Positions 28,651 to 38,337 of a DNA stretch of 64,000 nt are shown here, piece after piece; position 1 is the stretch's first letter; each line of letters opens with the position of its first letter. A program made the position numbers and the translations under genes. Origin of the DNA: an uncultured Aquimarina sp. (GTDB lineage: Bacteria > Bacteroidota > Bacteroidia > Flavobacteriales > Flavobacteriaceae); contig CANLYR010000008.1 in assembly GCA_947495425.1 (NCBI GenBank), positions 62,001-126,000 on the forward strand. The letters run 5' to 3'. The notes below the pieces were generated by a model. The model made no database searches. It was not told where the DNA came from and saw only the letters and a list, made by a program, of their open reading frames with translations.

Positions 28651-30861
28651 ATGAAGAAGATAGGTTTGATAATGGTATTTTTCTGGATCCTGCCTGTGTT
28701 GGTTTTTGGACAAGAAGGTGCTGGGATTAAACGCTCAAAACCCATGATTATCAAGGGTTCTGTAAAGGAAAAAGAAACACGCAAACCCATCAAAGACGCA
28801 GAAGTAACTGTAGTTGGGAGAAATTCTGTAAAAACAGATGTGTTTGGCAATTTCAAAATTGAAGCTAGGATTGGAGACGAAATTACGGTAAGTCATGATA
28901 GTTTTAATTTTGTACAGTATACCATTAAAGACGGTCAGAGAATCGATATTTTGGTAGAAGATAATCCACGCGTTTCAAGTTCGAGTAAAATAAGCGAAAA
29001 AAGAAGAGCGGTAAAGTATAGTGAAAATCTAAAAGCAGCAAAAATTACCTTAAAAAAAGATGCTGCTACCAGTATTGAATACATTACAAAGGCTTTAGAA
29101 ACCATACGGGATGATGATCCTGATGGCGACGTTAAAAAGTCTGAGCTGTTCGAAACCTTAGCAGATATTTACAGCCACTGGAAACAGCCTGATCTTGCCG
29201 AAAGTAATTATTTTACTAGTCTTACTAATAGATACAGTACTGGTGTAAAAATAAAACTAGGAAATTCTCAACTCGAAAACAAAAAGTATCAGGCAGCACT
29301 TAATACCTTTACTCAATTACTTAGATCAAGAATAAATCAAACTCAAAAAATTTTAGTTTATGAGGGATTAGGAGATAGTTACAAAGGATTACAGAAGTAT
29401 TCAGCTGCTATTAGTAACTACAATAAAGGATTATCGATTAGTCAAGAAAATGGAGAGGAAAGTAAAGTAATCGTCCTGAATTCTAAGCTAGCCGAAGTAT
29501 TACAACAGCAAGGAAATATCGCCACTGCGGAGCAATATCTCGATAATTCTGTGCAACTAGCTGAAAAAAAGGATAAAAAAACAGCGGCAAGACAACGCAG
29601 TGTAGCTGCCGATTTTTATAGTAAGAATAATAGCTATAAGAAAGAAATAAAATTACGACAAGAAGCATTACAGGATATCCAAAGTATCGAAGAAGAAATT
29701 GACGTTGTAGCACCTCTAGAACAGGACAAATCCTTAACGCCGCAAGTGCAAAACTATAAGATAGCAAGTGCCTTTGCAGCTCAAGAAGAATACGATGAAG
29801 CCATACCATATTTAAAAGAAAGTATTAAAGAAGCCGAATCAAAAAATGATCTTATCGTTCAAAAAGATGCTACCAGAAAATTAGGAGAAGTATATAGAGA
29901 AAAAGGAGAATTGAAAAAAGCATCTGAAGCTTTCGAAGAATACGAAGTAATTATTGATAAACTTTACATTCAAAAAGATCAGGAAATATCACAGGCAGCA
30001 CGTTTTAGTCGAGAGCTTACCAAAAGTGCAAACCGTATTACTACATTAGAAAAAGACAGAGAGCTTAATGAAACCAGATATGAATTGGCTTTTGCTTCTA
30101 AAGAATTGGTAAAACAACAGAGTTTGCGACAACAAATTATAATTTATTTTTTAGTTGGCCTAACTGTTTTACTGCTTTTGGCAGCATATCTTATGTATCG
30201 CAATATCAGGCAGCAACGGTATGCTAATAATCTTTTGGCATTAAAGTCGCTTCGGTCTCAAATGAATCCGCACTTTATTTTTAATGCCTTAAATTCTGTA
30301 AATACATTTATTGCTACAAGTGATGAACGCACAGCAAATCGATATCTCACCGATTTCTCTTTATTGATGAGAGCAGTTCTAGAAAATAGTGAAGAAGATT
30401 TTATTCCTTTGGAGAAAGAAATAGAGCTTCTTCGGTTATATGTGCAATTAGAACATTTTAGATTTCAGGATAAGTTTGAGTATACGATCGAGGTGGATCC
30501 AGAAATTGATAGGAGTGAGTTTATGATTCCCCCCATGCTGCTTCAGCCCTATGTTGAAAATGCGGTATGGCACGGATTACGGTATAAATCTGAAAAAGGA
30601 ATACTAGCTATACATTTTCAAAAAATCACTTCGGAGTGTATAGAAATTACAATTACTGACAATGGAATTGGACGTAAGAAATCCAGAGATTTAAAAACAC
30701 AAAACCAAAAATTACAACAATCAAGAGGAATGGGTAACATCACAAAGAGAGTTGCCATTCTTAATAAAATGTATAAAGATAAAGTAGATGTTGTTATAAC
30801 AGATTTAGAAGAAAATTCTGAAGGTACCCGCGTAAAATTAACACTCAAAAAAGAACAATGA
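28651..30861 (+). CDS. LytS-type sensor histidine kinase with N-terminal CarboxypepD_reg-like domain and TPR repeats
   Basis: ATG 28651 gives a clean signal peptide; His_kinase motif LRSQMNPHFIFNALNSVNTFI, N-box PYVENAVWHGL; TM before the kinase. Confidence 0.9.
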   Translation: MKKIGLIMVFFWILPVLVFGQEGAGIKRSKPMIIKGSVKEKETRKPIKDAEVTVVGRNSVKTDVFGNFKIEARIGDEITVSHDSFNFVQYTIKDGQRIDILVEDNPRVSSSSKISEKRRAVKYSENLKAAKITLKKDAATSIEYITKALETIRDDDPDGDVKKSELFETLADIYSHWKQPDLAESNYFTSLTNRYSTGVKIKLGNSQLENKKYQAALNTFTQLLRSRINQTQKILVYEGLGDSYKGLQKYSAAISNYNKGLSISQENGEESKVIVLNSKLAEVLQQQGNIATAEQYLDNSVQLAEKKDKKTAARQRSVAADFYSKNNSYKKEIKLRQEALQDIQSIEEEIDVVAPLEQDKSLTPQVQNYKIASAFAAQEEYDEAIPYLKESIKEAESKNDLIVQKDATRKLGEVYREKGELKKASEAFEEYEVIIDKLYIQKDQEISQAARFSRELTKSANRITTLEKDRELNETRYELAFASKELVKQQSLRQQIIIYFLVGLTVLLLLAAYLMYRNIRQQRYANNLLALKSLRSQMNPHFIFNALNSVNTFIATSDERTANRYLTDFSLLMRAVLENSEEDFIPLEKEIELLRLYVQLEHFRFQDKFEYTIEVDPEIDRSEFMIPPMLLQPYVENAVWHGLRYKSEKGILAIHFQKITSECIEITITDNGIGRKKSRDLKTQNQKLQQSRGMGNITKRVAILNKMYKDKVDVVITDLEENSEGTRVKLTLKKEQ

Positions 30862-31589
30862 ACTTAACTTCGATTATAGTAGATGATGAAGCGAATAGCA
30901 GAGCTATTTTAAGAAATTATTTGGGGAAATACTGTCCTTCGGTTCGCATTTTAGGAGAGGCAGCAAGTGTAAAAGAAACCTTAGTATTGTTACAATCAAA
31001 CACTCCCGATGTATTATTTCTAGATGTAGAAATGCCCTACGGAAATGCATTTGACCTTTTAGAAGAGGTACCTGACCGAACATTCGAAATTATTTTTGTT
31101 ACTGCATATGATCATTATGCGGTTGATGCATTGAATGCACAGGCTACATATTATTTATTAAAACCCATCGCTATTGATAATCTGATTAAGGCTGTTGATC
31201 ATGTGAGTCATATCAAAAATCGTGAAAAAGAATTACAAGACACCGTTTTGGTTCCCAAAGTAGCTACAGCAGCCGGTAAAATAACGATTCCGCAACAAGA
31301 TGGTTTTGAAGTATTAAAGATTTCTGAGATTCTATATTGTGAAGCAGATGATAACTACACCAAAATATACCTAGATAAAGGACAAAAATTAGTAAGTAAA
31401 ACGCTTAAATATTTTGAAGAATCTTTACACATTCATGGGTTTGCCAGAATACATAAAAGCCATTTGGTTAATGTAAGCAAAATAATAAGATATAGAAAAG
31501 GTAAGGGCGGGAGTGTGGTACTTTGTTCGGGAAAAGAATTGTCGGTATCTTCTTCTAAGAAAGGGACTCTTTTGGATTATTTTAAGTAA
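30858..31589 (+). CDS. LytTR family response regulator
   Basis: Receiver (IIVDDEANSRAILRNYL, VLFLDVEMP, TAYDHYAVDAL) plus LytTR DNA-binding domain (FARIHKSHLVNVSKIIRY); ATGA overlap with the kinase. Confidence 0.95.
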   Translation: MNLTSIIVDDEANSRAILRNYLGKYCPSVRILGEAASVKETLVLLQSNTPDVLFLDVEMPYGNAFDLLEEVPDRTFEIIFVTAYDHYAVDALNAQATYYLLKPIAIDNLIKAVDHVSHIKNREKELQDTVLVPKVATAAGKITIPQQDGFEVLKISEILYCEADDNYTKIYLDKGQKLVSKTLKYFEESLHIHGFARIHKSHLVNVSKIIRYRKGKGGSVVLCSGKELSVSSSKKGTLLDYFK

Positions 31590-31753
31590 TTTTTAAATTG
31601 TAGTAGTCAAAAGAATTCCAGACAACACTTCAAGAACAGCTCGATATATTTCTTTTTTTTTCAAAACTTTTTCTCTCAGTCTTAAAAAATGAAACTGGGA
31701 TGTATTATCATTGCTGCTAAATTATTAATCATGTATTCTTTATAGTGGAGAAT

Positions 31754-32461
31754 ATGAAAACAATAGTAAAAATGATAAAAAGCTTAGTTTTTTTAGGGTT
31801 ATTTTTTGCACTTCATTTAGGTTTTGCTCAGAGCAATAGTAACGATTACAGTAAATTTAGAATAGGAGTACAAGGTGGATATAGTTATCGATTGGGATCT
31901 CTGGATAATATCCCCTCGGATTTTAAAGCCTATACAAAAAAACTAAAATCTGGTTTTAATATAGGTGTAGAAGGCGCTTATTTTTTTAAACCAAAATGGG
32001 GCCTAGGGCTAAAATATAATTCTTTTATGACAAAAGAATCTCTAGGGGGCGTAATTGTAGAGTTTAATGATGGTTCTTCAGCTACAGGATCTATATCCGA
32101 TGATATTCGTATCACATTCATTGGGGCGATTTATATTGTTAATTTTATTCCAAATAATGAAGAACATGCTTTTTATGGAAGTTTTGGAGCTGGATACTTA
32201 GCTTATAGAGATGATGCTGTAATCGTTGATAGAGAGGTAGAAATCACAGGAAATACTTTCGGGTCTACAGTAGATTTTGCTTATGATTATAAATTATCAG
32301 ATTCTATAGCCATAGGTGCACAAGTTTCTTTGATGTTAGGAAAACTTTCAGAAATCACTGTTAAAGATGAATTTTCAGAGCAAACCCAACGATTAGATGG
32401 TGATAATCAAGATGATTTGGCAAGGCTTGACTTTTCTGTAGGGATTCGATTTTATTTATAA
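31754..32461 (+). CDS. Outer membrane beta-barrel protein
   Basis: Signal peptide and porin-like barrel (FRIGVQGGYSYRLG ... LDFSVGIRFYL). Confidence 0.82.
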   Translation: MKTIVKMIKSLVFLGLFFALHLGFAQSNSNDYSKFRIGVQGGYSYRLGSLDNIPSDFKAYTKKLKSGFNIGVEGAYFFKPKWGLGLKYNSFMTKESLGGVIVEFNDGSSATGSISDDIRITFIGAIYIVNFIPNNEEHAFYGSFGAGYLAYRDDAVIVDREVEITGNTFGSTVDFAYDYKLSDSIAIGAQVSLMLGKLSEITVKDEFSEQTQRLDGDNQDDLARLDFSVGIRFYL

Positions 32462-32481
32462 AACTGTTTTATAAATAAAAT
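32449..32481. repeat. 33-bp palindrome overlapping a stop codon
   Basis: ATTTTATTTATAAAAC-T-GTTTTATAAATAAAAT, 16-bp perfect arms. Confidence 0.85.
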
Positions 32482-32637
32482 AATCAATGCACTCGATAAT
32501 CTTGCTTTAGGCAAATATAGCGAGATTTAGATGCTCCGAGGCTTGCCTCAAAATCAAAAGTCGGTTTCATATAAAAACCTTGGGGCTTGCCCCGAGGTTC
32601 TTTATTTAAATTGGCTTGATGCTAATAAAATAATCAA
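32474..32637. repeat. Hairpin-rich intergenic segment flanked by exact 14-bp direct repeats
   Basis: AATAAAATAATCAA at 32474-32487 and 32624-32637; internal hairpins GAGGC-tt-GCCTC and CCTTGGGGC-tt-GCCCCGAGG. Confidence 0.7.
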
Positions 32638-33422
32638 AACTCAATCCTCTTAACCGTATAATCAACACGTGTTTGTTTGAGTATTTCTGTAAGAACAGTA
32701 ACATTTTTATTGGTAAATAATTGATGTTTACCGAGATCAGGTTTTGGATTTAAAAACCAAAGATTAGTTAACACTGCTTTTGTTTGTTTGGCTACTGCTT
32801 CGCCAGAATCTATTATGGTTACTTTATTAGAGAGCATTTTTTTTAAAATGGGGATAAGGTATGGATAATGGCTGCATCCTAAAACCAGATAATCAATATC
32901 TTTCTTAATCATAGGTTCTATGTAGGAATTGAGCAGTGTGTACATTTCAGGACTATTGATTTTTCCTTCTTCTATAAGTTCCACCAATCCAGTTCCAATG
33001 ATCTCTATAGTTTCTATATTACGGGTGTATAACTCTGATGTTTTCGTAAATAATTCACTAGATAATGTGCCCTTGGTAGCTAAAACGCCTACTTTTTTAG
33101 TTTTTGTACGAATCGCTGCTGGTTTTATAGCAGGTTCAATGCCTATAAAAGGGATATCGTAAGTGGATCTGAGTGTTTTTATAGCATTAGTTGTTGCAGT
33201 ATTGCAAGCGACTACAATAATTTTGCAATTAAGTTCTAAAAGTTTTTCTGTATTTTTTATACTTAATGCAATGATATCTTCTTTACTTTTTTTTCCGTAA
33301 GGTGCATATTTGCTGTCGGCTAAATATATGGTGTTCTCATGTGGGAGTATACGAGAAATTTCTTTCCATATGGAAGTGCCTCCTACGCCAGAATCAAATA
33401 TACCAATCGCTCTACTTTGCAT
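32634..33422 (-). CDS. murI: Glutamate racemase
   Basis: AIGIFDSGVGGTSIWKEI...VACNTATTNAI...VLGCSHYPYLIP. Confidence 0.95.
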   Translation of the reverse strand: MQSRAIGIFDSGVGGTSIWKEISRILPHENTIYLADSKYAPYGKKSKEDIIALSIKNTEKLLELNCKIIVVACNTATTNAIKTLRSTYDIPFIGIEPAIKPAAIRTKTKKVGVLATKGTLSSELFTKTSELYTRNIETIEIIGTGLVELIEEGKINSPEMYTLLNSYIEPMIKKDIDYLVLGCSHYPYLIPILKKMLSNKVTIIDSGEAVAKQTKAVLTNLWFLNPKPDLGKHQLFTNKNVTVLTEILKQTRVDYTVKRIEF

Positions 33423-33451
33423 TATATTGTATATAGAAATATGTCAAAAAT

Positions 33452-33483
33452 AAAAAACAGTAAGTTCGAACTTACTGTTTTTT
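33452..33483 (-). terminator. Terminator after the skp-like gene (32-bp perfect palindrome)
   Basis: AAAAAACAGTAAGTTCGAACTTACTGTTTTTT. Confidence 0.75.
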
Positions 33484-33511
33484 GAAATTTTTATTTTGAA
33501 AGAAAGTACTG

Positions 33512-34021
33512 TTAGATTCCCAAATCTTTCTTTACATCTGCCATAAGGTCTTTACCATCTGCCATAATCACGCCAGTACCGGTGGTAGAATCTAATACAT
33601 ATTGAAAGCCTTGAGCTCTAGCTACTTTTTGTATTGAAGTACGTGCTTTTTCATAGATAGGCTTCATTAATTCGATTTCCTTTTTTTGAAGATCTTTTAA
33701 TGCATTTTGTCTGTAATCACCAATACTTTTTTCGGTAGCTTGTATTTCTTGCTGTCTTTTTAAGTTTTCTTCGTCAGTTTTTGTTTCAGCTTCTTGAGAA
33801 TACTTTTTGATTGTATTTTGTAATTCTAAAACCATATTTCTGATTTCAGCATCATATGTCTTATTAAGTTTTTCAATCTCACTTTTTGCTGCTTTAAAAG
33901 CTGGCATAGCTTCTACAAGTTCTTGCGATGCTACATGTGCTACTTTTGATTGCGCGTTTACAAATCCTGATGTTCCTATAGCAAGTGCAAAAGCTACTAG
34001 TAATGTTCTAAATTGTTTCAT
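33512..34021 (-). CDS. OmpH/Skp family periplasmic chaperone
   Basis: Signal peptide; SKVAHVASQELVEAMPAFKAAKSEIEKLNKTYDAEI; coiled coil. Confidence 0.9.
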   Translation of the reverse strand: MKQFRTLLVAFALAIGTSGFVNAQSKVAHVASQELVEAMPAFKAAKSEIEKLNKTYDAEIRNMVLELQNTIKKYSQEAETKTDEENLKRQQEIQATEKSIGDYRQNALKDLQKKEIELMKPIYEKARTSIQKVARAQGFQYVLDSTTGTGVIMADGKDLMADVKKDLGI

Positions 34022-34065
34022 TTGTAAGTAATATTAATGGGTGTTATAAATTTAAAATTAATGGT

Positions 34066-34926
34066 TTAGTTATTTTTTTCTTCACTATCATTAGAATCCG
34101 AAGAATTCTCGTCTTTTTTTAGTTGTTCTCTTTTAGCCTTTAAGACATCAATAGAGTCTTTTTTTCTTTTTTGTATCTCTAATAATTTAGCTCTTCGTTC
34201 TTCAAATTCCTTTTTCTTAGCAGCTCGTATAGAGTCTCTTTCTGCTTTTCGCTGTTCGAGAAGTTTTTCTCTATCATCGAGTTTTTTCTTTGCAGCTCTT
34301 TCTCTATCGGTTACTTCTTTTTCTTGCTCTGCATTTCTTTCTTCATCTCTTTCCAAAGATTTCTTTTCTTTTTTGGTATTAAGTTGCTTTCTTTTTGAAG
34401 CTCTATTTATTCTCAATAATACCTGATCGCTAATATCATATCGATCTGCAGAATATAACATAACGAGGTCTGCCGATTTATCAAAAACAAAATCATACTT
34501 TTTGTTCTTAGCAATTTCCTGAACAGCTACAAAAACTTGATCTTGTACAGGTTGTACTAATCTCTTTTTTTGAATAAATAGATCGCCGTTAGGACCAAAT
34601 CGTTTTTGCTGGTATTCTAATATTTCCTTTTCTTTAAAAAAGATATCTTCTTCTTTTTCTTCAATCAATTCTTTTGTAAGTAAGACTCTTTCATTATTTA
34701 AATCTTTCCGCATTTCTTCTACAGCCTTTAATTCTGCTTCAATCTCTACTTTCCATTTTTGAACTTTGGTTTCGAGATCTGAAGAAGCCTCGTTATATTC
34801 AGGGACATTTTCCAAAATATAATCCATGTCGATATAACCGATTCTTATTCCTTTTTGTGCTTGCGCTGTTTGTATAAAGAATAAGCAACTAATTGTTGCG
34901 AATACTAAGAGACCCTTTGTTTTCAT
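34066..34926 (-). CDS. OmpH/Skp family protein with long charged C-terminal extension
   Basis: IRIGYIDMDYILENVPEYNEASSDLETKVQKWK... plus about 110 aa Lys/Glu/Arg-rich coiled coil. Confidence 0.9.
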   Translation of the reverse strand: MKTKGLLVFATISCLFFIQTAQAQKGIRIGYIDMDYILENVPEYNEASSDLETKVQKWKVEIEAELKAVEEMRKDLNNERVLLTKELIEEKEEDIFFKEKEILEYQQKRFGPNGDLFIQKKRLVQPVQDQVFVAVQEIAKNKKYDFVFDKSADLVMLYSADRYDISDQVLLRINRASKRKQLNTKKEKKSLERDEERNAEQEKEVTDRERAAKKKLDDREKLLEQRKAERDSIRAAKKKEFEERRAKLLEIQKRKKDSIDVLKAKREQLKKDENSSDSNDSEEKNN

Positions 34927-34961
34927 GATATAGTGTGTATGTTGAAATAATCGTGCCAAAA

Positions 34962-37592
34962 TTAAAACTGCTGCCCTATTATGAAATGGATCTCTTGCCC
35001 GTGTGGCTCATTAGAGCCAGGGATAGGATCTAACCCATATCCTACATCTATACCAAGTAATCCAAAAGCCGGCATAAATATACGTAAACCTACTCCAGCA
35101 GAACGATTTAATTGAAAAGGATTAAAACTTTTAAAACTATCATATGCTGCTCCTCCTTCTAAGAATGCAAGCATATAGATAGATGCTGCAGGTTTTAGTG
35201 TTAAAGGGTAACGAAGCTCTAACGAGTATTTGTTATAAATTGTTGCCCCATCTGCATCAAAATTCTCACTATTCACTCTACTTTGCGGTACAAGGGATTG
35301 ATCTGGATACCCTCTCAAGGATACGAGCTCACGACCATCGAGAGCTGCAGCGCCCAGAGGAACTCCTCCTAAGAAAAATCGCTCGAATGGTATATTACCT
35401 CTATCGTTATTATATGCACCTAAAAATCCATACTCTGCATTAGTTTTTAAGACCAAAGGTTTGGTTCCTATATTAAAAAGGCTAGTATACCAGGTACCAT
35501 CAAATTTGATTTTATAATACTCTAACCATTTAAAACGTTCTTGATCTATTTGACCTATTTCATCACTGATCTCTCTGCTTCTAACAACATCTCTGGTGTC
35601 TGTAGCATCAAGATTATTTCTCTCTGTTTCCAGATTATCTTTTCGTTGTGCTAAATCACTGTAATCTACACCATCAAAAAGAGAGTAGGGGAGCGAAAAT
35701 TTACCGACAAGATTAAATTCTGAACCTGCAATAGGGAAAATCGGGTTTACTGTGGTGTTGTTTCTGCTTATTCCAATCGTGTAGGCTAGATCATTAGATG
35801 ATCCATTACCAAAGGTAAATAAACGAGTATTATAGTTTTTAAGGTTATAATGCCGAATACTTGCTGCTTGTGATAAGGTAAAATAGTTATCTGGCCAATT
35901 CAATCGTTTTGCAATACCGACAGAACCCCCTGTGATGAGAAATTTACTGTCTCTATCTACTCGATTTCTTCCCGTAAATAAAAATTGTTCTGTATGAGAG
36001 AATGAAGTAGACAATTGATATGGTCTTTTTCCTCCGAGCCATGGCTCAATAAAGGAAAGACTATAAGTTCGGAATGCTCTACTGGCCTGGGCTCTTAATC
36101 TAAGCGTTTGACCATCTCCCATAGGCAAAGGACTATATGATTCTCCGTTAAAGATATTTCGTATAGAGAAATTATTAAAAGCCAGGCCCAAAGTACCTAC
36201 AAAACCACCACCTCCGAAACCACCCTGAAGTTCAATTTGACTAGACCCTTTTTCTACTAATGGGTAATTAATGTCAATTGTTCCTGACTGTGGATTAGCA
36301 TTCTGAAATTGTGGTTCTAATTGTTCAGGGTCAAAAAAGCCTAACTGACCAATCTCTCGCACTGTTCTTACTACAAGTTCTTTGCTATATCTTTGTCCGG
36401 GTTTTGTTCTTAATATTCTGTAGACCACATGGTCATTAGTTTTATCATTTCCTGAAACGCTGATATGATCAAAATAGGTTAATTTTCCTTCACGAATTCT
36501 AATTTCAAAATCAATGGTATCATTATACACATTGGTTTCTACTGCATCAATTGATGAGAATAAATATCCATTGTTTTGGTATAAATTCGTGAGATCGTTT
36601 GCATCTGGCTTGGTGTTATCTGAAATTTGCTTTTCAAGCAAAACACCATTATAGACATCTCCTTTTTTAATGACTAATTGCCGTGCTAGTTGTCGATCTG
36701 TGTATACACTATTTCCTAAAAAAGTAATATTTCCAAAGTAATACTTGTTTCCTTCTTCTACAGTAAGGTTTAAGGATACACTATCGTCATCTTCTACAAT
36801 AAGGGAGTCAGATACGATTCGGGCATCTCTATATCCTTTTTCTTTGTATTTTTTTCTAATATTATCTTTGTCTTCGAGATAATCTGCCCTTATATATTTA
36901 GAACGTTTCCAGAATCTTAACGGTTTTTTTTGCTTTGTGTTTTTCATTGCCTTGCGTACTTTGGCATCACTAAGCTGTTCATTTCCGAAGATATTAATTT
37001 TATCGACTTTAACACGATCACCTTTGTCTATTCGAACCAACATATTAACCTTGTTGTTGGCTACGGTATCCTTTACCGCTACTGTGTTGATAGCAACTTT
37101 GGTATTTAGAAATCCTTCTTTTCTATATTTATTTGTAATATAATTACGAGTAGTTGTAATAAGGTTTTCTGTGACTTTGGTTCCCTTGGTTAAGCCATTA
37201 TCTTTAACAATCTCTTCAGCTTTACGTTTTTTGATGCCTTCAACACGAGCTTCATTAAGTTCAGAGACTTCTTGAATGCTAATTTCTAAATCGGCAATAT
37301 TTCCTTCTACTTTGGTTACATAGAAATTGATATCACTAAATAATTCTAGATCCCATAATTTTTTGATTACCTGGCTTATTTTATCCCCCGGGAGAAAAAT
37401 TTTATCTCCCTTTTTTAATCCAGTAAAAGTAATTACAGTATTTTCATTATAACTTGTTGTTCCGGTGACTTTAATTTTTCCGATAATATACTCTTTCCCG
37501 TTGGCACTAGCTAAATTCTGTGCTGAAAGTGATATAGAGTTTATTAATAAGGCGAGTAACGTAATATACGTAATTGGTAATTTTTTTGCCAT
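34962..37592 (-). CDS. bamA: Outer membrane protein assembly factor BamA
   Basis: POTRA repeats and Omp85 barrel; MAKKLPITYITLLALL start avoids the overlap with uppS. Confidence 0.93.
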   Translation of the reverse strand: MAKKLPITYITLLALLINSISLSAQNLASANGKEYIIGKIKVTGTTSYNENTVITFTGLKKGDKIFLPGDKISQVIKKLWDLELFSDINFYVTKVEGNIADLEISIQEVSELNEARVEGIKKRKAEEIVKDNGLTKGTKVTENLITTTRNYITNKYRKEGFLNTKVAINTVAVKDTVANNKVNMLVRIDKGDRVKVDKINIFGNEQLSDAKVRKAMKNTKQKKPLRFWKRSKYIRADYLEDKDNIRKKYKEKGYRDARIVSDSLIVEDDDSVSLNLTVEEGNKYYFGNITFLGNSVYTDRQLARQLVIKKGDVYNGVLLEKQISDNTKPDANDLTNLYQNNGYLFSSIDAVETNVYNDTIDFEIRIREGKLTYFDHISVSGNDKTNDHVVYRILRTKPGQRYSKELVVRTVREIGQLGFFDPEQLEPQFQNANPQSGTIDINYPLVEKGSSQIELQGGFGGGGFVGTLGLAFNNFSIRNIFNGESYSPLPMGDGQTLRLRAQASRAFRTYSLSFIEPWLGGKRPYQLSTSFSHTEQFLFTGRNRVDRDSKFLITGGSVGIAKRLNWPDNYFTLSQAASIRHYNLKNYNTRLFTFGNGSSNDLAYTIGISRNNTTVNPIFPIAGSEFNLVGKFSLPYSLFDGVDYSDLAQRKDNLETERNNLDATDTRDVVRSREISDEIGQIDQERFKWLEYYKIKFDGTWYTSLFNIGTKPLVLKTNAEYGFLGAYNNDRGNIPFERFFLGGVPLGAAALDGRELVSLRGYPDQSLVPQSRVNSENFDADGATIYNKYSLELRYPLTLKPAASIYMLAFLEGGAAYDSFKSFNPFQLNRSAGVGLRIFMPAFGLLGIDVGYGLDPIPGSNEPHGQEIHFIIGQQF

Positions 37593-37596
37593 TCCT

Positions 37597-38334
37597 TTAA
37601 CTGAGCTGCTCACTAGTTTTTCCAAATCTTCTTTCTCTTTTTTGATAATTTAATATGGCTTCGAATAAGTCGGCTCTTTTAAAATCCGGCCATAAAATCT
37701 CTGTAAAATATAATTCTGCGTACGCAATCTGCCATAATAGAAAATTACTGATACGTTGTTCTCCACTGGTACGTATCAATAAATCAACATCTGGCAGATC
37801 TTTAGTGTACAAATGCTCATTAATGACTGATTCATTTATAAGATGTGGCGAAATTACACCATTTTTAACTTTAATACTTATTTCTTCGATAGTTTTTATA
37901 AGCTCTTCTCGACTTCCGTAGCTAAGTGCGAGAGTTAGTACCATATGATCATTAGATTTGGTCTTTTCTATGACTTCTAAAAGTTCTATTCTTGCCTTAT
38001 CAGGTAATGTTTGCAAGTTTCCAATGGCGTTAAGCCTTATGTTATTGTCTTGTAAGGTTTTGATCTCTTTTTTTAAAGAGCTTACCAGAAGTTTCATTAA
38101 GATGTCTACTTCAAGTTTTGGTCTGTTCCAATTCTCAGTAGAAAAGGCGTATAATGTAAGATGTTTTATTCCTATTTCGGCACTGCCTTCTACAGCTTCG
38201 CGCACTGCTTTTGTTCCTTTTTCGTGGCCAACAGCTCTAAATAGGCCTTTCTTTTTAGCCCATCGACCATTGCCGTCCATAATTATGGCAACGTGCTTAG
38301 GAATATTAGCGTTTAATTGTTTTTTATCAATCAT
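37597..38334 (-). CDS. uppS: Isoprenyl (undecaprenyl diphosphate) transferase
   Basis: KHVAIIMDGNGRWAKKKGLFRAVGHEKGTKAVRE...LTLYAFSTENWNRP...LLIRTSGEQRISNFLLWQIAYAELYF. Confidence 0.96.
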   Translation of the reverse strand: MIDKKQLNANIPKHVAIIMDGNGRWAKKKGLFRAVGHEKGTKAVREAVEGSAEIGIKHLTLYAFSTENWNRPKLEVDILMKLLVSSLKKEIKTLQDNNIRLNAIGNLQTLPDKARIELLEVIEKTKSNDHMVLTLALSYGSREELIKTIEEISIKVKNGVISPHLINESVINEHLYTKDLPDVDLLIRTSGEQRISNFLLWQIAYAELYFTEILWPDFKRADLFEAILNYQKRERRFGKTSEQLS

Positions 38335-38337
38335 TTT

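Noticed and set aside
37593-37625. bamA start at 37625 overlapping uppS
   Set aside because: Internal Met at 37592 (MAKKLPITYITLLALL) gives a normal signal peptide and removes the overlap.
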